Shown: positions 27,132 through 38,033 of the stretch, one piece after another | Numbering within the stretch: position 1 is the stretch's first letter | Layout: every line of letters begins with the position of its first letter | Assembly (NCBI GenBank): GCA_020832655.1 | Contig: JAFIEF010000001.1 | Location: forward strand, 62,001-126,000 | Reading direction: 5' to 3' | Source: Paracoccaceae bacterium | Lineage (GTDB): Bacteria; Pseudomonadota; Alphaproteobacteria; Rhodobacterales; Rhodobacteraceae | Length of the DNA stretch: 64,000 bases | The notes under the pieces: generated by a model | What the model saw: only the letters and a program-made list of their open reading frames with translations | The model's database searches: none | What the model was told of the DNA's origin: nothing | Program-made: the position numbers and the translations under genes

Positions 27132-28358
27132 ATGCCTGACGACCTGATCAACTCCTTTCTGACCGGCCCGGATGAACAGGGCCGCTTCGGTATTTTCGGG
27201 GGCCGCTTCGTGTCGGAAACCCTGATGCCGCTGATCCTTGATCTGGAAGCCGAATATGAACGCGCCAAGACCGACCCGGATTTCTGGGCGCAGATGGATG
27301 ATTTGTGGACGCATTATGTCGGCCGCCCCTCGCCGCTCTATTTCGCCGAACGGCTGACCGAGCATTGCGGCGGCGCGAAGATTTATCTGAAGCGCGACGA
27401 GCTGAACCATACCGGCGCGCACAAGATCAACAATGTGCTGGGCCAGATCCTGCTGGCGATGCGCATGGGCAAGACCCGCATCATCGCCGAAACCGGGGCC
27501 GGGCAGCATGGTGTGGCCACCGCCACGGTCTGCGCGCGTTTCGGGCTGAAATGCGTGGTCTATATGGGCGCGCATGATGTCGAACGCCAGGCCCCCAATG
27601 TGTTCCGCATGAAGCTGCTGGGCGCCAAGGTAGTGCCGGTGAAATCCGGCCGCGGCACGCTTAAGGATGCGATGAATGATGCGTTGCGCGACTGGGTGAC
27701 CAATGTGCGCGACACGTTTTACTGCATTGGCACTGTGGCAGGGCCGCACCCCTATCCGGCGATGGTGCGCGATTTCCAGGCGATCATCGGCAAGGAAACC
27801 CGCGAACAGATCATGGCGCGCGAGGGGCGCCTGCCCGACACCATCATCGCCGCGATTGGCGGCGGGTCGAATGCGATGGGGCTGTTCTATCCGTTTCTGG
27901 ATGACAAGGACGTCAACATCATCGGGGTCGAGGCTGGTGGCAAGGGCGTCGATGACCGCATGGAGCATTGCGCCAGCCTGACCGGCGGTCGCCCCGGCGT
28001 GCTGCATGGCAACCGCACCTATCTGTTGCAGGATGAGCATGGCCAGATCCTCGAAGGGCATTCGATCAGCGCGGGGCTGGATTACCCCGGCATCGGCCCG
28101 GAACATGCCTGGCTGAAGGATGTCGGGCGCGCGGAATATGTCTCGATCACCGATGATGAGGCGCTGGCGGCGTTCCAGACCTGTTGCGCGCTGGAAGGCA
28201 TCATCCCGGCGCTTGAACCCAGCCATGCGCTGGCGCATGTGCTGAAGATCGCGCCGGATCTGCCATCTGATCATCTGCTGGTGATGAATATGTGCGGGCG
28301 CGGTGACAAGGATATCTTCACGGTCGCGCGACATCTTGGCTTTGAAATGGCGGGATAA
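27132..28358 (+). CDS. trpB: Tryptophan synthase beta chain
   Basis: Pyridoxal-phosphate enzyme that joins indole and serine in the last step of tryptophan synthesis. The 408-aa protein has the PLP lysine motif [10 protein letters not shown], the phosphate-binding loop [22 protein letters not shown] and the C-terminal MCGRGDKDI. The start at 27132 (MPDDLINSF) fits the family. trpF usually precedes trpB and trpA often follows, but neither is here; the alpha subunit must be encoded elsewhere. The stop codon lies within a small A/T-rich stem (TAAACT-TT-AGTTTA). Confidence 0.96.
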   Translation: MPDDLINSFLTGPDEQGRFGIFGGRFVSETLMPLILDLEAEYERAKTDPDFWAQMDDLWTHYVGRPSPLYFAERLTEHCGGAKIYLKRDELNHTGAHKINNVLGQILLAMRMGKTRIIAETGAGQHGVATATVCARFGLKCVVYMGAHDVERQAPNVFRMKLLGAKVVPVKSGRGTLKDAMNDALRDWVTNVRDTFYCIGTVAGPHPYPAMVRDFQAIIGKETREQIMAREGRLPDTIIAAIGGGSNAMGLFYPFLDDKDVNIIGVEAGGKGVDDRMEHCASLTGGRPGVLHGNRTYLLQDEHGQILEGHSISAGLDYPGIGPEHAWLKDVGRAEYVSITDDEALAAFQTCCALEGIIPALEPSHALAHVLKIAPDLPSDHLLVMNMCGRGDKDIFTVARHLGFEMAG

Positions 28359-28712
28359 ACTTTAGTTTATTGCTGCAATTTAAACTTTGGCTCAATAGAT
28401 CGGCCAGGTGATGCGAGGTAGGAATAGGGCGTCGACGGCATGATCATGCCCTCTACACCTCGTTGTTCTGAGTTCGCGGCTTAAGGGGTTTGATGTCGTT
28501 TCTGGTGACGATGATCCGGCCCATGTCGGGATAGGGGCGTGATGCGCAAGCTGTTTTCGGCTTCATGGTGCATCATCTGTGCCCGATCCGTGTTGCGTAA
28601 TGAGTGTCTGAAGTAGGGCCGCTCCTGTTTGCCACGGCAGATGGGGGCGGCTTTGGTGTTTTGGGGTTTCGATGTGCAAGCACGCTTCGCCGCCCCTGCT
28701 GAGGGCTGGCCT
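28359..28712. other. 354-base gap with no recognised gene
   Basis: AT-rich near its left end, with repeated TAAACTTT. A perfect 14-base palindrome GGCATGATCATGCC lies at 28437-28450, next to GTCGAC. A reading frame on the minus strand (28481-28810) overlaps the next gene and has no family-like content. It may hold the promoter of the secreted protein downstream or a decayed gene. Confidence 0.45.
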
Positions 28713-29072
28713 ATGACGGCGCTTCGACAATTGCGACATCTGGTTGTGCTGCTGGCCATGCTGGTCGTGATCCCTGCCCCTGCGGATGCGGGAAATGGTG
28801 ACAGGATCACACCAGAGATGGTGCGCGACGCCTTGCAGGGGCAGGGCTATGCGGTCGAATCTTTCACGCGCACCCTGCTGGGGCGGGCGCGGATCGTCGC
28901 ATCCAAAGGCGAGATCTGGCGCGAGGTGGTGCTGGATATTTCCACTGGCCAGATCCTGCGCGACTATGCTGTCGAATTCACCCCGTCAGACCTGCCGCAG
29001 CGACGCAGCGACGCCATGCCGCGCGGCGGAACCATGCTGGAGCAGGGTACATTGCCTGATCTGAGGAATTGA
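28713..29072 (+). CDS. Secreted PepSY-like protein
   Basis: A 119-aa protein with a signal peptide (HLVVLLAMLVVIPAPADAG, cleavage near residue 26). The mature domain ITPEMVRDALQGQGYAVES followed by WREVVLDISTGQIL resembles the small PepSY fold, which often inhibits or senses in the periplasm. The start at 28713 gives a proper signal peptide; the frame upstream lacks one. It lies 62 bases before a membrane-anchored LuxR-type regulator, which suggests a sensor and regulator pair. Confidence 0.7.
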   Translation: MTALRQLRHLVVLLAMLVVIPAPADAGNGDRITPEMVRDALQGQGYAVESFTRTLLGRARIVASKGEIWREVVLDISTGQILRDYAVEFTPSDLPQRRSDAMPRGGTMLEQGTLPDLRN

Positions 29073-29134
29073 TTGATGCTAAGCGCTATTTCACTGCCGA
29101 CCTGTCTTGCCTGCCAGCCACGACGAGGTGAGAT

Positions 29135-29653
29135 GTGAAGCTCAAGCTTATCATCCTGTCGATGGTATTGGTGCAGGCAGTGGGGGCGCTGTTCTTTATC
29201 AGCGATATCGCCATGTCGGTGATGGGGATCAGGCGCCAGCCGATTGACTGGCGGCTGCGCGAGATGATGGAGATCGGCGCCGCCGTGGCGCTGGTGATCG
29301 GGCTGATCATGTCGGCGGTTCTGCTGATGCAATCGCAGATCCGGCTGGGGCGGGCCGAAGCGCAGCTGCGCCGGGCCTCGGCGGCCTTCATGGAATTGCT
29401 GGAAGACAGCTTTGCCGAATGGGGGCTGACCCCGGCCGAACGCGATGTCGCGTTCTTCGTGCTCAAGGGTTTCAGCACACAGGAAGTCGCGCGGTTTCGC
29501 AACACATCCGAAGGCACCGTCAAGGCGCAGACCAATGCGATCTATCGCAAGGCCGGGGTGAGCGGGCGCGGGCAGTTGATGAGCCTGTTCATCGATGACC
29601 TGATTGCCGATTCGCTGCCCGAACGCCAGCAGGACAAGACTGACATAGAATGA
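29135..29653 (+). CDS. Membrane-anchored LuxR-type helix-turn-helix protein
   Basis: A 172-aa protein with two N-terminal transmembrane segments (about residues 3-25 and 47-68), a coiled stretch (QSQIRLGRAEAQLRRA) and a C-terminal LuxR HTH: LTPAERDVAFFVLKGFSTQE followed by TSEGTVKAQTNAIYRKAGV. The start is GTG at 29135, with GACGAGGTGAG as ribosome site; the next in-frame ATG would cut the first membrane segment. The layout is that of a one-component regulator that binds DNA while held at the membrane. Signal and targets are unknown; the PepSY-like protein upstream is a candidate partner. Confidence 0.82.
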   Translation: MKLKLIILSMVLVQAVGALFFISDIAMSVMGIRRQPIDWRLREMMEIGAAVALVIGLIMSAVLLMQSQIRLGRAEAQLRRASAAFMELLEDSFAEWGLTPAERDVAFFVLKGFSTQEVARFRNTSEGTVKAQTNAIYRKAGVSGRGQLMSLFIDDLIADSLPERQQDKTDIE

Positions 29654-29707
29654 TCCGGGCAGGGCAGGGGCAGTGCAGGACCGGGCCTTGCTGCGGCCGT
29701 GTCGGCG

Positions 29708-30091
29708 TTATGTCATGTCGATGGCATGGGTTTTGAGCAGTTCCAGCGGCACGATGTCCAGCGCGCGCCGATGCGTGGCGGCCAGCCGAATCCTCGAGGC
29801 GACATTTTCGTGGCAGGCTTGCATGAAGCGCGCGGCGCAAAGACACCAGTGGTCGCCGGGTTTCAGGCCGGGAAAGGCATATTCGGGCCTTGCGGTTGAC
29901 AGGTCGTTGCCCAGATATTTCGAATAGGCTAAGAACTCTGCCGTCATGACAGCACAGACAGTGTGGCTGCCGTGATCCTGGGCGCAGGTATCGCAGGCGC
30001 CATTGCGAAAAAAGCCGGTCACCGGATCGCGGGAACAGGCCTGCAATGCGCCACCCAGAACATTCACCGATGGGTCAGGTTTTACCTGCAT
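29708..30091 (-). CDS. DUF2237 family protein
   Basis: A 127-aa Cys-containing protein. Family stretches are NVLGGALQACSRDPVTGFFR, HTVCAVMTAEFLAYSK and FPGLKPGDHWCLCAARFMQA. Five or more cysteines are conserved in place, suggesting metal binding, but the family has no established role. No signal peptide. It converges with the LuxR-type gene and is followed on the other side by pth on the same strand. Confidence 0.85.
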   Translation of the reverse strand: MQVKPDPSVNVLGGALQACSRDPVTGFFRNGACDTCAQDHGSHTVCAVMTAEFLAYSKYLGNDLSTARPEYAFPGLKPGDHWCLCAARFMQACHENVASRIRLAATHRRALDIVPLELLKTHAIDMT

Positions 30092-30172
30092 CTCTGCCCT
30101 CCGCGTTGCCAGTGCCCAATCAGGTAATTCCGCCGGCCCCGCTGTCCAGTTGCGGTATCCGGGTTGCGCGTA

Positions 30173-30868
30173 TCACTTGAAGCGGTCGATCAGTTTTTGC
30201 AGGGGGCTGCGGGCATCCGCTGGCGTGGTCTGGGCCGCAGGGGGCGCAGCGGCTGGCGTGGTCGCGGGCGCCGCCTTTGCTGTGGGCCTGCCGGGTCTTG
30301 ACGGCGCAGTGCGCAGCGCCACCGCATTGGCAAAGCGCGCGCCATCGCCCGCAGCCAATGCCACCGCCCCGTCGGATATCCCGTGCAGCAACGCCTCTAG
30401 CCAGTCCTGATCGGATTTGGCGAAATCCGACAGCACATAGGCCGAGACGCGATCCTTCCGGCCGGGATGGCCGATGCCCAGCCTTACCCGCGCATGTTCC
30501 GGCCCCAGATGCTGATGGATCGAGCGCAACCCGTTATGACCGGCATGCCCACCCCCTTGCTTGAGGCGCATCTTGCCCGGTGCAAGGTCAAGCTCGTCAT
30601 GAAACACGATGATGTCGGCAGGGGCGAGCTTGTAGAAATGCGCGGCCTCTGCCACGGCCTGGCCTGAAAGATTCATGTAGCTCATCGGCTTGAGCAGGAT
30701 GACTTTCTGGCCACCCAGCCGCCCCTCGCTAAGTGCGCCGCCGAATTTGGATCGCCACGGCGCAAAGCCATGATCCTGCGCGATCCGGTCCAGTGCCATG
30801 AAACCGATATTGTGACGGTTCCCGACATATCTTGCACCGGGATTGCCCAGCCCGACAAAGAGTTTCAT
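30173..30868 (-). CDS. pth: Peptidyl-tRNA hydrolase
   Basis: Recycles peptidyl-tRNA released from stalled ribosomes. The 231-aa protein shows the N-terminal [20 protein letters not shown] with the catalytic His, [27 protein letters not shown] and [13 protein letters not shown]. The core ends near residue 190; an extra Ala/Pro/Thr-rich low-complexity tail follows ([15 protein letters not shown]), longer than in E. coli Pth. It is downstream of rplY on the same strand, a common alphaproteobacterial arrangement, though a hairpin separates them. Confidence 0.95.
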   Translation of the reverse strand: MKLFVGLGNPGARYVGNRHNIGFMALDRIAQDHGFAPWRSKFGGALSEGRLGGQKVILLKPMSYMNLSGQAVAEAAHFYKLAPADIIVFHDELDLAPGKMRLKQGGGHAGHNGLRSIHQHLGPEHARVRLGIGHPGRKDRVSAYVLSDFAKSDQDWLEALLHGISDGAVALAAGDGARFANAVALRTAPSRPGRPTAKAAPATTPAAAPPAAQTTPADARSPLQKLIDRFK

Positions 30869-30958
30869 ACCTGCCCTCTATTCGCGTGATGCCAATCTAT
30901 CGAAGCCGCTGGTGCCTGCCAAGTCGCGCCAACCCCGCCTGTGCCCAGGCATACGCGA

Positions 30959-30987
30959 AAGGGGCAGCCAATTTTTGGCTGCCCCTT
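30959..30987 (-). terminator. Hairpin between rplY and pth
   Basis: A 13-base perfect stem (30959-30971 with 30975-30987, loop TTT) lies 26 bases after the rplY stop on the minus strand. A-T pairs at the base give short T-runs on both strands. Probably an attenuating terminator before pth. Confidence 0.72.
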
Positions 30988-31012
30988 CAATACATCATCC
31001 ATGACAGACGGA

Positions 31013-31636
31013 TCACTCGGCCTCGACCGCGCTTTCTTCTTCGCCGTCATCATCGGCCGCCGCCAGAGCGCGTGGCGCGGCCAGGGTCGCGATCATGAAG
31101 TCGCGATCAATGGTCGGCTTGGTGCCTTCGGGCAGGGCGATATCCGAAATGGTGATGGTGTCACCGATTTTCAGGCCGGACAGATCAGCCACCAGCTTTT
31201 GCGGAATTTCCCCGGCCAGCACATTCAGCTCGACCTCGGAACGGACCACGGTCAGCGTACCGCCGCGCTTCAGGCCGGGGCAGGCGGCTTCATTGACGAA
31301 CTCCACCGGGATGAACAGGTTGATCCGGCTGGTGCGGCGCAGGCGCATCAGATCGACATGTTCGGGCAGGCCATTGACGACATTGCGCTGCACGCCGCGG
31401 CAGATGACGCGGACATCTTCCTGACCGTCGACCTTCAGGTTGAACAGCGTCGACAGGAAGCGCCCTGCCTTCAGCTTCTTGATCAGGTAGTGATAGTTGA
31501 AACTGATCGGTTGCGGGTCAACGCCGCCGCCATACACAATACCGGGCACCTTGTGCTCTCTGCGAGCTTGACGGGCGGCCCCCTTGCCTGTCCCCGTGCG
31601 TGCCTCGGCCATAAGATCCGGGATCTCGCCAGCCAT
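31013..31636 (-). CDS. rplY: 50S ribosomal protein L25/general stress protein Ctc
   Basis: A 207-aa L25 of the long Ctc type that binds 5S rRNA. An N-terminal L25 domain ([29 protein letters not shown]) is followed by the C-terminal TL5-like domain with [19 protein letters not shown]. The very acidic end ([13 protein letters not shown]) is usual for this group. The start at 31636 is chosen at MAGEIPDL; the longer upstream frame is unlikely. It is followed by a strong hairpin and then pth. Confidence 0.94.
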   Translation of the reverse strand: MAGEIPDLMAEARTGTGKGAARQARREHKVPGIVYGGGVDPQPISFNYHYLIKKLKAGRFLSTLFNLKVDGQEDVRVICRGVQRNVVNGLPEHVDLMRLRRTSRINLFIPVEFVNEAACPGLKRGGTLTVVRSEVELNVLAGEIPQKLVADLSGLKIGDTITISDIALPEGTKPTIDRDFMIATLAAPRALAAADDDGEEESAVEAE

Positions 31637-31727
31637 TGCAATTCTCCATATGTTGCAAGTTGAACAGCCCGCCTCCAAGGGTGCGGGCTGCAAGTGCGCT
31701 GGCTATAGGGCAGATTCGCGGGAAAGG

Positions 31728-31800
31728 AAAGGGGGCTTTCCGCCCCCTTTTGGGCCTGCGGCCCAATTCACCCCCGAGGATATTTTTTCAAGGATGAAAT
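31728..31800. repeat. Tandem hairpins and a family-wide intergenic motif between lldD and rplY
   Basis: AAAGGGGGC/GCCCCCTTT (31728-31736 and 31742-31750) and TGGGCC/GGCCCA (31751-31756 and 31760-31765) form adjacent hairpins. They are followed by CACCCCCGAGGATATTTTTT and GGATGAAA. I recall this composite as a common intergenic element in Rhodobacteraceae genomes. A related, shortened form is at 58079-58100. It may act as the lldD terminator. Confidence 0.55.
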
Positions 31801-31810
31801 CAGATCTGGA

Positions 31811-32980
31811 TCACAGCTGGACTGTCGGGTCGCCAAAGCCCTGCGGCACATAAAGCATATGCGGGCCGACATTTCGGATGTCGGTCTCCCCGCACAGCGC
31901 CATCGACACATCAAGTTCCTTGTGGATGATCTCCAGCGCCTTGGTCACACCAGGCTGGCCCATCGCCCCCAGCCCATAGGTGAATGCGCGCCCGATATAG
32001 GTGCCCTTGGCCCCCAGCGCCAAGGCCTTGAGCACATCCTGACCTGAACGGATGCCGCTGTCGAGATGCACCTCTACCTTGTCGCCCACCGCATCCATGA
32101 TCGCGGGCAGCATGCGGATCGAACTGACCGCGCCGTCAAGCTGGCGGCCGCCGTGATTGGACACGATGATCGCATCGGCTCCGATTTCGGCGGCGCGGCG
32201 GGCATCTTCGGGTTCCATGATTCCCTTGACGATCAGCTTGCCGCCCCACCATTCCTTGAATTGCGCAATCCGCTTCCAGTCGAGCGAGACATCGAAGGCT
32301 TCGGCGGTCCAGGTTGACAGCGAGGCGGGGTCGCTGACGCCCTTGGCATGGCCCACGATATTGCCGAAGAAGCGCCGCTTCGTGCCCAGCATTTCCAGCC
32401 CCCAGGGGATCTTGGTCATCATATTGGCAATGGATCTTGCCGTCAGCTTGGGGGGCGCAGAGAGGCCGTTCTTCAAATCCTTGTGGCGCTGGCCCAGAAC
32501 CTGCAGATCGACCGTGACCACAAGCGCCGAGCATTGCGCGGCGCGGGCGCGGTCGATCAGGCGGCGCATGAAATCATCATCCTTCAGCGTGTAGACCTGA
32601 AACCAGAAGGGTTTTGTGGTGTGTTCGGCCACATCCTCGATCGAGCAGATCGACATGGTGGACAGGGTGAAGGGCACGCCGAAAGCCTCGGCGGCGCGCG
32701 CGGCCTTGATCTCGCCATCAGCCGATTGCATGCCGGTCAGCCCCACCGGGGCCAGCGCTACAGGCATCGCCACATCCTGTCCGACCATCTGCGAACGGGT
32801 CGAGCGGTTCGACATGTCCACCGCGACACGCTGCCTGAGGCGGATATGGCGAAAATCCGAGATATTCTCGCGGAAAGTCTGTTCCGTCCAACTGCCTGAT
32901 TCCGCATAATCATAGAACATGCGGGGTGTGCGGCGTTCGTAAATCCGGCGCAGATCCTCGATATTGGTAATGACAGCCAT
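31811..32980 (-). CDS. lldD: FMN-dependent L-lactate dehydrogenase (alpha-hydroxy-acid oxidase family)
   Basis: A 389-aa flavoprotein that oxidises L-lactate to pyruvate at the membrane, passing electrons to the quinone pool. FMN-binding and catalytic stretches are PVALAPVGLTGM, FQVYTLKDD, VVTVDLQVLGQRHKD, IIVSNHGGRQLDGA (catalytic His) and HLDSGIRSGQDVLKALALG. The start at 32980 (MAVITNIEDL) matches the family. A GntR-type regulator is transcribed divergently 116 bases away and is the likely controller. Related 2-hydroxy acids such as mandelate or glycolate cannot be excluded as substrate. Confidence 0.9.
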   Translation of the reverse strand: MAVITNIEDLRRIYERRTPRMFYDYAESGSWTEQTFRENISDFRHIRLRQRVAVDMSNRSTRSQMVGQDVAMPVALAPVGLTGMQSADGEIKAARAAEAFGVPFTLSTMSICSIEDVAEHTTKPFWFQVYTLKDDDFMRRLIDRARAAQCSALVVTVDLQVLGQRHKDLKNGLSAPPKLTARSIANMMTKIPWGLEMLGTKRRFFGNIVGHAKGVSDPASLSTWTAEAFDVSLDWKRIAQFKEWWGGKLIVKGIMEPEDARRAAEIGADAIIVSNHGGRQLDGAVSSIRMLPAIMDAVGDKVEVHLDSGIRSGQDVLKALALGAKGTYIGRAFTYGLGAMGQPGVTKALEIIHKELDVSMALCGETDIRNVGPHMLYVPQGFGDPTVQL

Positions 32981-32996
32981 GATGCCCCCCTGAAAT

Positions 32997-33015
32997 TGGT
33001 CAAATTTTATTACCA
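32997..33015. promoter_or_regulatory. Possible operator in the lldD-gntR intergenic region
   Basis: TGGT at 32997-33000 and ACCA at 33012-33015 form an inverted pair around an A/T-rich core. GntR/FadR-type proteins recognise TGGT/ACCA half-sites, but the 11-base gap is wider than usual. Position favours autoregulation; this is a weak candidate. Confidence 0.25.
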
Positions 33016-33096
33016 GACTTGTTGGGCATACGCAAGAAGCCGAGATATGCGCAAGAGTCGTTGACGGCGCCAACAGAGTATGGCGTATATCCGTGC

Positions 33097-33762
33097 ATGC
33101 CCCGTCCCATCTTGCGCAGCAGCGCTGCGACTGACCCGCCCAATGTTTCGGCACATGATCGTGTCTACCGTGCTTTGCGCCAGCAGATCATGCATGGCGA
33201 TCTGCCGCCGGGCCACGCGCTGACCTTGCGCGGGATCGGCCATTCGCATTCGGTCAGCATGACGCCTGCGCGCGAGGCCGTGCGCCGGCTGTCGGCCGAG
33301 GGGGCGCTGACCCTGTCGGCTTCGGGACGGGTGAGCACCCCGGAGTTGAGCAATGAGCGTCTGGAAGAGCTTGCCTCGATTCGCGCGCTGCTGGAACCGG
33401 AACTGGGCAGCCGGGCATTGCGGCGCGCGCATCTGTCGCTGATCGACCGGATGGAAGCGATCAATGACGCCAATGCGCGCGCGGTCAATCAGCAGAACCC
33501 GGTCGACTATATCCGCACCAATCTGGAATTTCACCGCACGCTGTATCTGCGTGCGCAAAGCCCGGCAATGCTGAGCATTCTGGAAACCGTGTGGTTGCAG
33601 CTTGGGCCGACCATGCGCGCGCTTTATACCAGACTGCGCCGCACCACGGCCCCGCCGCATCACCGGCTGATCCTGGAGGCATTGCGCGCGGGCGATGACG
33701 CGGCCTTGCGGCTGGCCTTGCGCACAGATGTGACGCAGGGTTTGCGCCACTTGCAGGGATAG
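33097..33762 (+). CDS. GntR-family regulator, FCD subgroup
   Basis: A 221-aa transcription factor. The N-terminal winged helix reads VYRALRQQIMHGDLPPGHAL and MTPAREAVRRLSAEGALTL, typical of GntR. The C-terminal FCD ligand domain has LEPELGSRALRRAH and the metal-ligand region FHRTLYLRAQSP with a later PPHHRLILEAL. The start at 33097 (MPRPILRSS) is chosen from the domain boundary. It is divergent from lldD and probably controls it in response to lactate or a related acid. A hairpin terminator follows. Confidence 0.88.
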   Translation: MPRPILRSSAATDPPNVSAHDRVYRALRQQIMHGDLPPGHALTLRGIGHSHSVSMTPAREAVRRLSAEGALTLSASGRVSTPELSNERLEELASIRALLEPELGSRALRRAHLSLIDRMEAINDANARAVNQQNPVDYIRTNLEFHRTLYLRAQSPAMLSILETVWLQLGPTMRALYTRLRRTTAPPHHRLILEALRAGDDAALRLALRTDVTQGLRHLQG

Positions 33763-33815
33763 CGCAGCCCGCATTGGACGCAAAACGCGGCAGCGCGTCT
33801 GCAATCCGCAATGCA

Positions 33816-33843
33816 AAGACCCCGCCGGATCGGGCGGGGTCTT
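33816..33843. terminator. Bidirectional terminator between gntR and ftsH
   Basis: AAGACCCCGCC and GGCGGGGTCTT make an 11-base stem with a six-base loop. It lies between the ends of two convergent genes. The T-run is short (TTGTT), so termination strength is uncertain. Confidence 0.65.
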
Positions 33844-33870
33844 GTTATGCAGACAGATGCGACGGGCGCG

Positions 33871-35793
<1,923 letters not shown>

Positions 35794-35942
35794 GGGGGTC
35801 TCCTTTGTATCGGTATGATCTGGCGCGTCGTATCACGCTGCTTGGCAGGCGGATTACCCAGATCGGAAGCGGATCACGCCACAGGCGCGGTTCTTTACAT
35901 TGTTACATAGCGATTATGGCAGTGCAATCAATCGGCGTATGC

Positions 35943-37226
35943 TCACAATCTTGCGGCAGGGATAGCGGCAGGCGGTGAAAATGGCCAGTCTTCGCAAGGC
36001 TGCGCGCGCCAGCCGCGTGCCAGCCCGGCAAGCGGGGCGGCAATCAGCGTGTCATCGTGCCACAGGGCAGGGCTTGCCAGCAACGAGGCACGGGGCAGCA
36101 GCCGGTCGTCTTTCGGTCCGCAGTGGCGCAGCCCGTCCGGCCCAAGGGCACGGATTTGCATCTGCGCGGTTTCTATGGCGCCCGACGCATCCGGCGGGGG
36201 CGTCAGCCGCCAGCGCCCGTCCCACTGCTCGCCGACAGGGGTGCGGCAACTGGCCACGGCGTTGTATTCGCGGGTGATGCGCAGCGTGGTGGCGTTGCGG
36301 GTCATCAGGCAGCCATGCAGCGTGGTGCGGCGCGCATGCAGCGCATCCATCAGCGCGCGCAGGCGGGGGCGGTATCCGCTGCCCGAAATGACACAAAGCA
36401 CGCGCGCTACCAGCCTGTTGCGCGTATCCGTTGGCAGGGCGTCCAAGAAAGCTGCGTCAAACAGGTAATCGCCATGTTCCCGCCGCAGGCCGGAGGCGGC
36501 ACTTTGCGCGGCCAGATAGTCAAGGCTGTCGCGCGCTTGCTGCATCCTGTCGGCGGTTTCGGCCAGCCGTGCAGCCCCCAGCCCCAGCGGGGCCAGATGC
36601 GCCAGCGCCTGACGGGCCTTGATACGGTCAAAGCCGGTGTCGTGATTGCTGGGATCCTCGACCCAGTACTCGGACAGGGCACGCAGATAGTCGCGCAGCG
36701 CGGCGCGCGGCACCCCCAGCATCGGGCGCAGCCACAACATGCCGTGGCTCTGGTCGCAAGGGGCCATTGCTGCCAGCCCTTCAACGCCCGACCCGCGTGC
36801 AAGGCGCATCAGCAGGGTTTCGGCCTGATCGTCCAGCGTGTGGCCCAGCACAACGGCGTCCAGTCTACCTGCACGCGCCCAGCCTGACAGCAGCCGCTTG
36901 CGCGCCTGCCGGGCCGCATCCTGCAAATTGCCGCTGCCCGACCAGCCCTGCCAGCGCAAGATCTGGTGGGGCAGGCCAAGCGCTGCGGCGCGTTTGGCGA
37001 CCAGCGCGGCTTCAGCGGCCGCTTCTGCACGCAGCCCGTGATCGACAGTTGCGACGGCAAGCTGTACCCCGCGCGGGCCTGCCCAGCCCTGCGCCAGTCG
37101 CATCAGCGCCATCGAATCCCCGCCGCCCGACACCGCCAGCCCCAGCGCGCGCAGCGATGCCGGCGCGATCTGCGACATGGCCTGTTCAAAGGCTTCGATC
37201 AGCGATGCGCCAGCTTCGGGGGACAT
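35943..37226 (-). CDS. tilS: tRNA(Ile)-lysidine synthase
   Basis: Converts the wobble C34 of the AUA-reading tRNA-Ile to lysidine, which makes it essential. The 427-aa protein has the PP-loop ATP motif AVSGGGDSMAL (about residues 30-40), VDHGLRAEAAAEA and GHTLDDQAETLLMRLARGSG. The start at 37226 (MSPEAGASL) is five bases from the cpoB stop; the long upstream frame belongs to cpoB in another phase. Order cpoB-tilS-ftsH is conserved in related genomes. Confidence 0.94.
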   Translation of the reverse strand: MSPEAGASLIEAFEQAMSQIAPASLRALGLAVSGGGDSMALMRLAQGWAGPRGVQLAVATVDHGLRAEAAAEAALVAKRAAALGLPHQILRWQGWSGSGNLQDAARQARKRLLSGWARAGRLDAVVLGHTLDDQAETLLMRLARGSGVEGLAAMAPCDQSHGMLWLRPMLGVPRAALRDYLRALSEYWVEDPSNHDTGFDRIKARQALAHLAPLGLGAARLAETADRMQQARDSLDYLAAQSAASGLRREHGDYLFDAAFLDALPTDTRNRLVARVLCVISGSGYRPRLRALMDALHARRTTLHGCLMTRNATTLRITREYNAVASCRTPVGEQWDGRWRLTPPPDASGAIETAQMQIRALGPDGLRHCGPKDDRLLPRASLLASPALWHDDTLIAAPLAGLARGWRAQPCEDWPFSPPAAIPAARL

Positions 37227-37230
37227 CCGC

Positions 37231-38028
37231 TCAGAAACAGCCCAGCTCGGTGCCCGCCTGCTGCGCCGCTTCTGCCTGCGCGCTGTCGGGGAAGTTCTGG
37301 CGCAACTCCTCGAACATGACGCAGGCTTCGCTGCGCTGGTCCAACCGCGCAAGGCTCTGGCCCAGTTCCAGCAGCGCCACTGGTGCATGCGGGCCGGTGG
37401 TGTCGGACAGATACAGGTTCAGATAGCTGCGCGCGGCATCGGCTTCCGCCCCCATCTCGCGCTGGGTCTTGGCCAGTGCAAGGCTGGCTTGCGGCCCCAG
37501 CGGGCTGCCGGGATAGGTTTCCAGAAACACGGCCAGCGCGCTGGCCGCTTCCGACATCTCGCCACTGTCGATCAGCGCCCGTGCCGCGTCAAAGGCGGCC
37601 TGTTCGCCCTCGGCCAGTTGTGGCGCTTCGCCAGTGGGTTCGGCGAACGCCCCGCCGCCCAGCGGGCGGGTGGCGGGCAGGGCGGTGGGGTCGCCGCCTT
37701 CCAGTTCGGTCAGGCGGAACTCTATATCGCCGATGCGGTTCGAGGCATCCTCGACCACGCGGCGGATGCGGTGCTCCATCTCTTCGCTGCGTGCGGTCAG
37801 GCGCGAAAGCTCCTCGCGGATGCGTTCCACCCGGTCGATCAGGCTGCCGTCAAACCCCGGCTCTGCCTGCGCGGCCTCGCCCGATGACAACTCCTGCGCC
37901 AGATCAGCGACAATGGCGCTTAGCGCGCTGATCTCGCTGCGCAGCTGGGCCAGACTTTCGGCCCCCGCCGGGGCCGTGAACGGCCCAAGCAAGGCGATGG
38001 AAATGACAAAGGCTTTGATCACGCGCAT
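37231..38028 (-). CDS. cpoB: Cell division coordinator CpoB (YbgF)
   Basis: A 265-aa periplasmic protein with a signal peptide (AFVISIALLGPFTAPAGAE), an N-terminal coiled coil (about residues 25-100, e.g. RVERIREELSRLTARSEEME) and C-terminal TPR repeats (AAFDAARALIDSGEMSEAA, YPGSPLGPQASLALAKTQRE). CpoB couples peptidoglycan synthesis with Tol-Pal driven outer membrane constriction. It follows pal closely, as in most tol operons. The start at 38028 is chosen for the signal peptide. Confidence 0.93.
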   Translation of the reverse strand: MRVIKAFVISIALLGPFTAPAGAESLAQLRSEISALSAIVADLAQELSSGEAAQAEPGFDGSLIDRVERIREELSRLTARSEEMEHRIRRVVEDASNRIGDIEFRLTELEGGDPTALPATRPLGGGAFAEPTGEAPQLAEGEQAAFDAARALIDSGEMSEAASALAVFLETYPGSPLGPQASLALAKTQREMGAEADAARSYLNLYLSDTTGPHAPVALLELGQSLARLDQRSEACVMFEELRQNFPDSAQAEAAQQAGTELGCF

Positions 38029-38033
38029 CGGGG

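Noticed and set aside
28481..28810. 109-codon minus-strand frame after trpB
   Set aside because: Runs across the start of the secreted PepSY-like gene and has no recognisable domain.
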